Assembly (NCBI RefSeq): GCF_047511655.1
Contig: NC_133394.1
Coordinates: 60,668,501 to 60,732,500 of the forward strand
Source: Castor canadensis
Lineage: Eukaryota; Chordata; Mammalia; Rodentia; Castoridae
Direction of reading: 5' to 3'
DNA length: 64,000 nucleotides
The notes below the pieces were generated by a model. That model was not told where the DNA came from. It did no database searches and saw only the letters and a program-made list of their open reading frames with translations. The translations under genes and the position numbers were made by a program. Of the stretch, positions 58,511 to 64,000 are shown piece by piece (position 1 is the first letter of the stretch; every line of letters starts with the position of its first letter).

Positions 58511-59059
58511 AGATAAAAAAACACTATGAAAAACAGATTTACTAGAGTTTTACATATATAAGTACATATATGCATGCATATATACATGCATATATGTACA
58601 TACATATGTATATATATATAAATTTTGTCATCTTTAGCTTTAGAGTATACAGAAAAAAATGCTGTTATCCCAAAGTTACTTAGGTAAATTCTTTTGTTCT
58701 TCATACACTTTAATGTGGTTATATAATGTATTTGTAATGTACTTAGCATTATTTGTTGCTATTTGGATTCTATTTTGAACATTTCCTTATTATGGTTAAT
58801 TTTACTTAATTGCTTCTTTAAGTATGCGCACAGCCATGTTTCTAAAACTCAGAACAATAGAAGCCACTACAATAAAGTGTCTCCTCAGGTAAGTGATGCT
58901 CAGTCCTTCTTCATTGGTCTTATCCCCCATGCATTCCACCATTTTCACATCCATTGCATGTAGACAACAAATCACATTAGTTTCTGGTTTATCATGTTTG
59001 TGTTTCATTTTTGACAACTGAGAAGATATATCTGTATTTTATTGTTTTCCCTTCTCCTT
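58511..59059. other. Unassigned; AT-rich TATG tract
   Basis: A TATG/CATA-rich tract lies at about 58,552-58,622. No gene supported. Confidence 0.4.
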
Positions 59060-59500
59060 CACATTTAATATAGTATGTTATAGAATCTCCTTTGCACTGT
59101 TATTCATACTTAGAAATATGTTTTGGAAATAGCACATGTCCCTTAGAGGTCTTCCTCATTCTTGTATACAGCTGCATAATAATTCTTTGTGGGGATATAC
59201 CATAGCTATCCAACAACCCTCAAACATGGGAATTTAGGATGTTGCTAGGATTTTGCAACTGTAAATAATGTTCTAATAAATAGTGTACATAAATTTGTAT
59301 ATATACATATTTCTGTTGTTGTAGGTATATTTTCAGGATAAATTCTGCATGTGGGCTTAGCAAGTCTAACAATAAGTGAATATATAATTATTAAATATTA
59401 CTGAATTCCCCCCAAAAGAATTGTACTAATTTGCATTCCCATGAACAATGTATGAAAACTTCTGTTTTTTCTATAGCCTTACTTGTAGAATATTTTAAAA
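59060..59500 (-). mobile_element. Ancient L1 (L1M-type) 3' fragment
   Basis: It follows the known order of old L1 3' sequence: 'tttaggatgttgctaggatt', 'aactgtaaataatgttctaa', 'tttcaggataaattctgc' and 'gtactaatttgcattcccat'. It is strongly diverged. Confidence 0.65.
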
Positions 59501-60489
59501 ATTGTTAAATTTATACTTCTAATCTGGGTCTACACAAACTTAGAAGTTTATGTCCAGATATTGTTGCAGTGCCCATAAGTGTGAGGGAATTCCTTCCTCT
59601 TTGATTTCCTCATTATTTGCTAAAATTATTGGCCTTCCATAAAGTGATCATCCTTTTATTTGTACTGCTGGGACTCTATTATTCACAGTACAAATATCAA
59701 TCCAGTTTTTTAGGAGTCTTTTGATTTTGTCAGTTCCATATATGAAATGCAACCTTGTTTCTTAATGACAGGCTTCTTATAAATGATTGAATAGGACTTA
59801 TTCTCAAACATGACAGCCCAGCCATGGTCTTAGTTGCACAATTGATACATTCAATTAGGTCCTGAGAAAAAAGAGGATAGATAGTTATTGAACCTATGGA
59901 CATAGCTACATTGCTATGAAGAGTAAACACATTTGGTGAAAATATGTATTCTTAAATTCTGAGAGGTCAGTGAAGCTAACAGTATTTTTAACAAAGAAAT
60001 TTAATGCAGTCCTGTACAACTAATTCTTGTTCCTCTTGGAGTTGGCTCAACAGCTTGCTTTCATAGATCTATCTTATTTTGTACTGCAATGAGTCTTAGA
60101 AATAGTGACGAATTTTTCTAAGACATCTTGACAGATATCCACCTGATCTTGCCTCAAGTGCCAAAACCTGTACATAGATAAGAGTCCATTTCATAAAGTG
60201 TCAGTAATTATAATACCTGGTATAATCCTTTTCAAGAGGCTTTGAAGCTATCTACTTTGCATAAGACTCATGTGTCGCCTCTACCATATCTCAGAGTTCA
60301 TAAGCAAGTATGAGAGGAAAGCAGCATTACCTGTTGATGATATGGCAAAATGTACATGGTTAATTACATCAGTAACCAAGAAAAGAAGAAAAGAAAATCC
60401 TTTGTCTTACATATCATGCACAACTGTAACATAGGGATTTAAACAACATTTATCTTTAGGGTAATAACATAGGCATGAAAGAACATTCC
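59501..60489. other. Unassigned
   Basis: No gene or confident repeat seen. Confidence 0.35.
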
Positions 60490-61291
60490 AAAAAAGGATG
60501 TATAACTATAAAACCCTGACATGTAGTTTGTTTTGCTGTTGAAGGCTAACTCAACTCTCATTGCTGAACAAGTTATTAGACCCTCCTGCTTGTAACATTT
60601 ATAGTTTTCTTCCTGGAAATACATTTCTCCTTCCTTTCACTTTAATGGACCTGCATGGCACAAAGCTGATGTTACTCACTTTTGAAAACTCTGAGATGCA
60701 GGCATTCTTCCTTTCAAATACTTGCTGAATTCCTTCAGAGAAACCCTGTGCTAGACTCTTCTTCTACTCACATTGATATGGTTCACTCAAGGCATACAGT
60801 GTTTCTTCCATTCCTATGAAAAGGGCTGTTTTGCACAAAGTTAATGTTCTTCACTCTTAAAACCCTGAGAGCTGGGCAGTATTCCTCTTAAATACCAACT
60901 CAACTCTCAGTGGTAAACAACTCACTAGACCCTCTTGCTTCACTTGAAAACTGCTGCTCTGAACAAAGTTAATGTTCTTCACACTTTAAAACCCTGAGAG
61001 CTACGCAGTATTCCTGTTAAATACTAACTCAACTCTCCATGCTAAACAAGTTGCTAGACCCTCTAGCGTCTACCGTGGATAGTTTGGATACACGGGTACA
61101 GTGTTCTCCTTTACACTGAAGAAAGCTATTGGCACAAAGGTGAGGTTACTCAGGTTTGAGAACCTTGAGACACCGGCTTTCTTCCTTTCAAAACCTAACT
61201 AAACTCTCTCAGGGAAAAATTATGCTAGACCATCCTTCTTTTCACATTCATACTTTTTGCACAATAGCAAAAAAAAAAAAAGGATGTATAA
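60490..61291. repeat. Degenerate tandem array, about 175-bp unit, five copies
   Basis: Five head-to-tail units share the order 'aaaccctgagag', 'cagtattcct/cattcttcct', 'aactcaactctc', 'ctagaccctc' and 'cacaaagttaatgttcttca'. The CTAGACCCTC-type motif recurs at about 60,576, 60,751, 60,925, 61,054 and 61,225, spacings near 175, 174, 129 and 171; the third unit has lost about 45 bases. The array lies between two copies of AAAAAAGGATGTATAA (near 60,490 and 61,276). I do not recognise the unit as a known family. Confidence 0.85.
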
Positions 61292-61703
61292 TCTCGGATG
61301 TATACAATAGAATGTTTACCTGAAAACACTTTGACCTGTAAAGCTAGAACTTCTTCAATTTTCACAGTTCTTCTCTTGCAGCTTTTACAATACTATTGAG
61401 TTGATTGTGGAATATAGAACATAAATAAAAGAAACAAATCAGACATCAAAAGAGAAATATCATCAAAAGAGAAATATTCTAGAGAATAGAATATTAGTTA
61501 CCAGAGGCTGGAGAGTGGGAGCATATTTACGTGCCAATTAGAAATAATAAGAAATTAGTATCTAATGATTATATGTATAAAACAGTTTTGAACCTCTATT
61601 AACCTAAAACATAACTGTGATGCCCACAAAGAATGTTGGTAGAAAACAGGAACAGCAGATAAATGCTGAATCATAAAGGGAGATCTTGGTATACCTTGTT
61701 TAT

Positions 61704-61736
<33 letters not shown>

Positions 61737-62344
61737 CACACGTTATTAAATACTATATACATCTTATATATTATACATACATGCTCATCAGAGAGAGAAA
61801 TTTGTAGGGATAGATTTAGCACTCAAAAATTAACAAGTCTGCTTCAATGGACATGTGCAGAACACAATAGAGTGCGCATTCATGTCAAGGACACCTGTAT
61901 CAATACTTCAAGCATTTATCAGTAATTAAAGAGTAATAGAAGTTTTGCAAGATGTTTTCTTACTAAATGTGATAGAAACACCTCCCCAAAGCATACGTAT
62001 TGAGAAAATAAAAAAATCTCACATTTCTAAATCATTCTCAAGTTGCAGGAACACACACTAAAGTTCAGAATCTATATAAAAATAAACCATGAGGGAAATT
62101 CCATATTTCAGCACTGTGAAATACTGCTAAATTAGTACTGGAGAAAATTTTGGGATGTTCTTTTCATTTAGTATGTACATATTAGAAATGAAGAAAGAAC
62201 AAAAGTTTATGATGTAAGTTTTCAATATATGAAGAAAGTAACAAAATATTAAGAAAATAATAAAATGGAGAACTTGAAATAATTTATAAAAACTAATTTG
62301 ACTTATAAGCATCAGAAACAAGAATGCTACATTAAAAGTAAAAG
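61292..62344. other. Unassigned, contains CA microsatellite
   Basis: No gene. The CA tract at 61,705-61,741 generates the small frames on both strands here. Confidence 0.4.
61705..61741. repeat. CA microsatellite
   Basis: A perfect CA run apart from one CG interruption. Confidence 0.95.
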
Positions 62345-62472
62345 TAGCTAGGCATGGTGGTGCATGTGTGTTATCCTAGAACTTGGGACTGAGGTAGGAA
62401 AATCATGAATATCAGGCCAGACTCAACTGCATAGTGAGACTCTGTCTTAAAACAAAAATAAATAAATACAAA
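62345..62472 (+). mobile_element. B1-like SINE
   Basis: It reads 'tagctaggcatggtggtgca', 'atcaggccagactcaactgc' and 'gtgagactctgtcttaaaac', with an AAATA-rich tail. A 7SL/B1-like monomer. Confidence 0.8.
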
Positions 62473-63635
62473 GAAAAGTTACACTAAATCAAAAATAAAT
62501 ACATTTTAAATTATGAAGATTCCCAGTGATACAGGAAAAAAGGGCAATTAGAACTCTCCTATACTGATGTCAAGAGAAGAAACTGATAAAAACCACTTTG
62601 AAAAATAATAACAAATTTTTAATCTCGATAATTGATAAAATATAACTGAACCAAAAAGGCCCAATAAAATATTTAAGAATGGCTTAATAATTCTCAACAT
62701 GATGCTAAGAATGCCTCAAATTGTCACATTTTTTAAACTGAAATTTCTTGTTTACAAAAACAACTACTTATTATATGTCAGTTTTATATAATTCTATATC
62801 CAACATGCTAGAAGGACACAATTATGAATAAGAGAGTCCTTGCCTAAAAGAGTTCATATGGAAGACTAGTGACTTACTAGATCTGATCCTTGAAAAACTG
62901 GAGTAATTCATGGAAAAATCTGGTGAAACATACATTAGAAATAAAGATTAGTTCTGTTCAAAGAGGTGTGAACAGGGGAGCACGAAGAATACTTCTCAAA
63001 GTTGATAATATTTGAACATGATCTTATAAGATGAATGTGAATTTCCTTTGAAAATAGCTTTAGTGTTTACAAATAAAGCAATAAGAGAAAAAGAAATGTT
63101 AAGCATTAACAAAAACAAAAGCTTGAGGGGCAAGGATGCAGAAAAATGTTAATTAACATAAAAATCATGAAGAAAGGTCTGGAGAAAAGAAAAAGTATAG
63201 TGTGGTTTAACAGGATTTGGAACATAATCCCCCAAACACAATCTCTAATCTAGTAATCCAAAATTATGAAATCCCAGTTGATCAAAATCACTAAAATTTA
63301 AAATTTAGAAAGGTCAAAATCTCAGAAATATGATTCTGGAAAAATATAAATTTGTTAAAAGATTTATTTACATTTTAATGAATATTTATTTTACAAACAT
63401 AAATAACCTCAACAAAAAACTTTAAAGGCCACTTTGTCCAGTAAAATAGACAATGATAACATACATAGTTTTATAAGCATAAACATGTATAGTAAAGACA
63501 GCATATGTGTATGATTCAGTATGTATCATTACCTTTTTTTAAGTTACCATTTAAAAACATGTTTTATTTTTCTCTATTTTCTCTTTTAGAAAACACTTCA
63601 TTGGGGAATTTAATACATATTCATATAACTGTATC
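62473..63635. other. Unassigned, AT-rich
   Basis: I see no gene or confident repeat. Confidence 0.35.
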
Positions 63636-63830
63636 TCGTTAGTCTTCATCAATGTGACAAAATACCTGAGAGAATCAACTTAAAAGAAGGAAAGATCTAT
63701 TTTGGCTTATGATTTCAGAAGGTTCAGTTCAGAGTCCTGTCCCATATCTCAGCCCTTGCTTTGGGTCTGGGCAGTACAGTGCATCAGGGAGGAAAACTGT
63801 GGTGGAAAAGTTGTGGTATCATTACTTTTT
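63636..63830 (-). mobile_element. MaLR-like LTR fragment
   Basis: The plus strand reads 'tgtgacaaaatacctgagag', 'gaaagatctattttggctta' and 'tttcagaaggttcagttcag', the reverse complement of the end of MaLR-type LTRs ('aacaaaatacctgag..ggtttattt..ctcacagttctgg'). It is old and partial. Confidence 0.5.
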
Positions 63831-64000
63831 TGACATTCACAGAATTAGATTGTATTTCATCGCCAATATTTTAAAAGAAGCAATTAAATGTACCAGTTGA
63901 CTACTAAAATAAGTAGCATGGATTTTAAAAAACTGTACTAGCCTCCTAATCCTGTCTTTAATATGTTTAGACAAATAAAATAGCCTAATATAGAACTAAG

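Noticed and set aside
60490..61291. CRISPR-like array
   Set aside because: The units are about 175 bp and diverged along their full length, without short identical repeats and unique spacers, and the genome is mammalian.
61686..61925. 79-codon frame with a THTHTH tract
   Set aside because: It is a translation of the CA microsatellite.

Overview
This is a vertebrate (mammalian) genomic window with no host protein-coding exon that I can support. It is AT-rich, and most of the recognisable content is retrotransposon sequence: LINE-1 (L1) copies of several ages, 7SL/B1-like and tRNA-like (ID-type) SINEs, and old L2, MIR, MER5-like and LTR relics. Fused B1 plus ID SINEs point to a rodent of the squirrel/dormouse/beaver side of the order rather than a mouse-like rodent. 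A beaver-like (castorimorph) source is my best guess, but this is inference. All sizeable open frames are L1 ORF1/ORF2 or their shadows.

Layout. (1) 237-12,672: an old minus-strand L1 fused at its 5' end to a full-length U6 snRNA pseudogene, a U6/L1 chimeric retrocopy. A young full-length L1 (3,756-10,622, 'L1-1') is inserted in it. (2) 12,673-18,039: mostly unassigned sequence with small L1, L2 and MIR relics. (3) 18,040-20,480: an old plus-strand L1 interrupted by a minus-strand L1. (4) 20,707-21,620: a 5'-truncated young-type L1 ('L1-4') with a 16-bp target-site duplication. (5) 21,621-30,487: an old plus-strand L1 whose upstream region holds a 37-nt 5S rRNA-derived insertion and a SINE. 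Its ORF2 start region is split by a young L1 ('L1-2', 24,652-28,620) with a classic 5' inversion. (6) 30,488-35,675: several old L1 3' ends and a duplicated compound microsatellite. (7) 35,676-41,577: mostly non-repetitive, including a balanced-composition stretch at 39,130-39,785. (8) 41,578-48,438: a second young full-length L1 ('L1-3') with a perfect 13-bp duplication. (9) 48,439-64,000: unassigned sequence with SINEs, a MER5-like DNA transposon, an L2 copy, a long ancient L1-type repeat interrupted by a SINE and a solo LTR, and a degenerate tandem array of about 175-bp units (60,490-61,291).

L1-1 and L1-3 carry every L1 part: a CpG-rich 5' UTR ending in a YY1-type site, ORF1 coiled-coil/RNA-binding protein, ORF2 endonuclease/reverse transcriptase, and a G-rich 3' UTR. 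They share one nonsense codon in ORF1 and one in ORF2, although they sit at unrelated target sites and carry different extra 3' sequences. That suggests a defective source lineage that kept moving. I found no CRISPR array, operon, prokaryotic system or wholly new genetic system. The most informative items are retrotransposition by-products: the U6/L1 chimera, the tailless 5S insertion, a twin-priming inversion, candidate 3' transductions and the shared-nonsense L1 pair.
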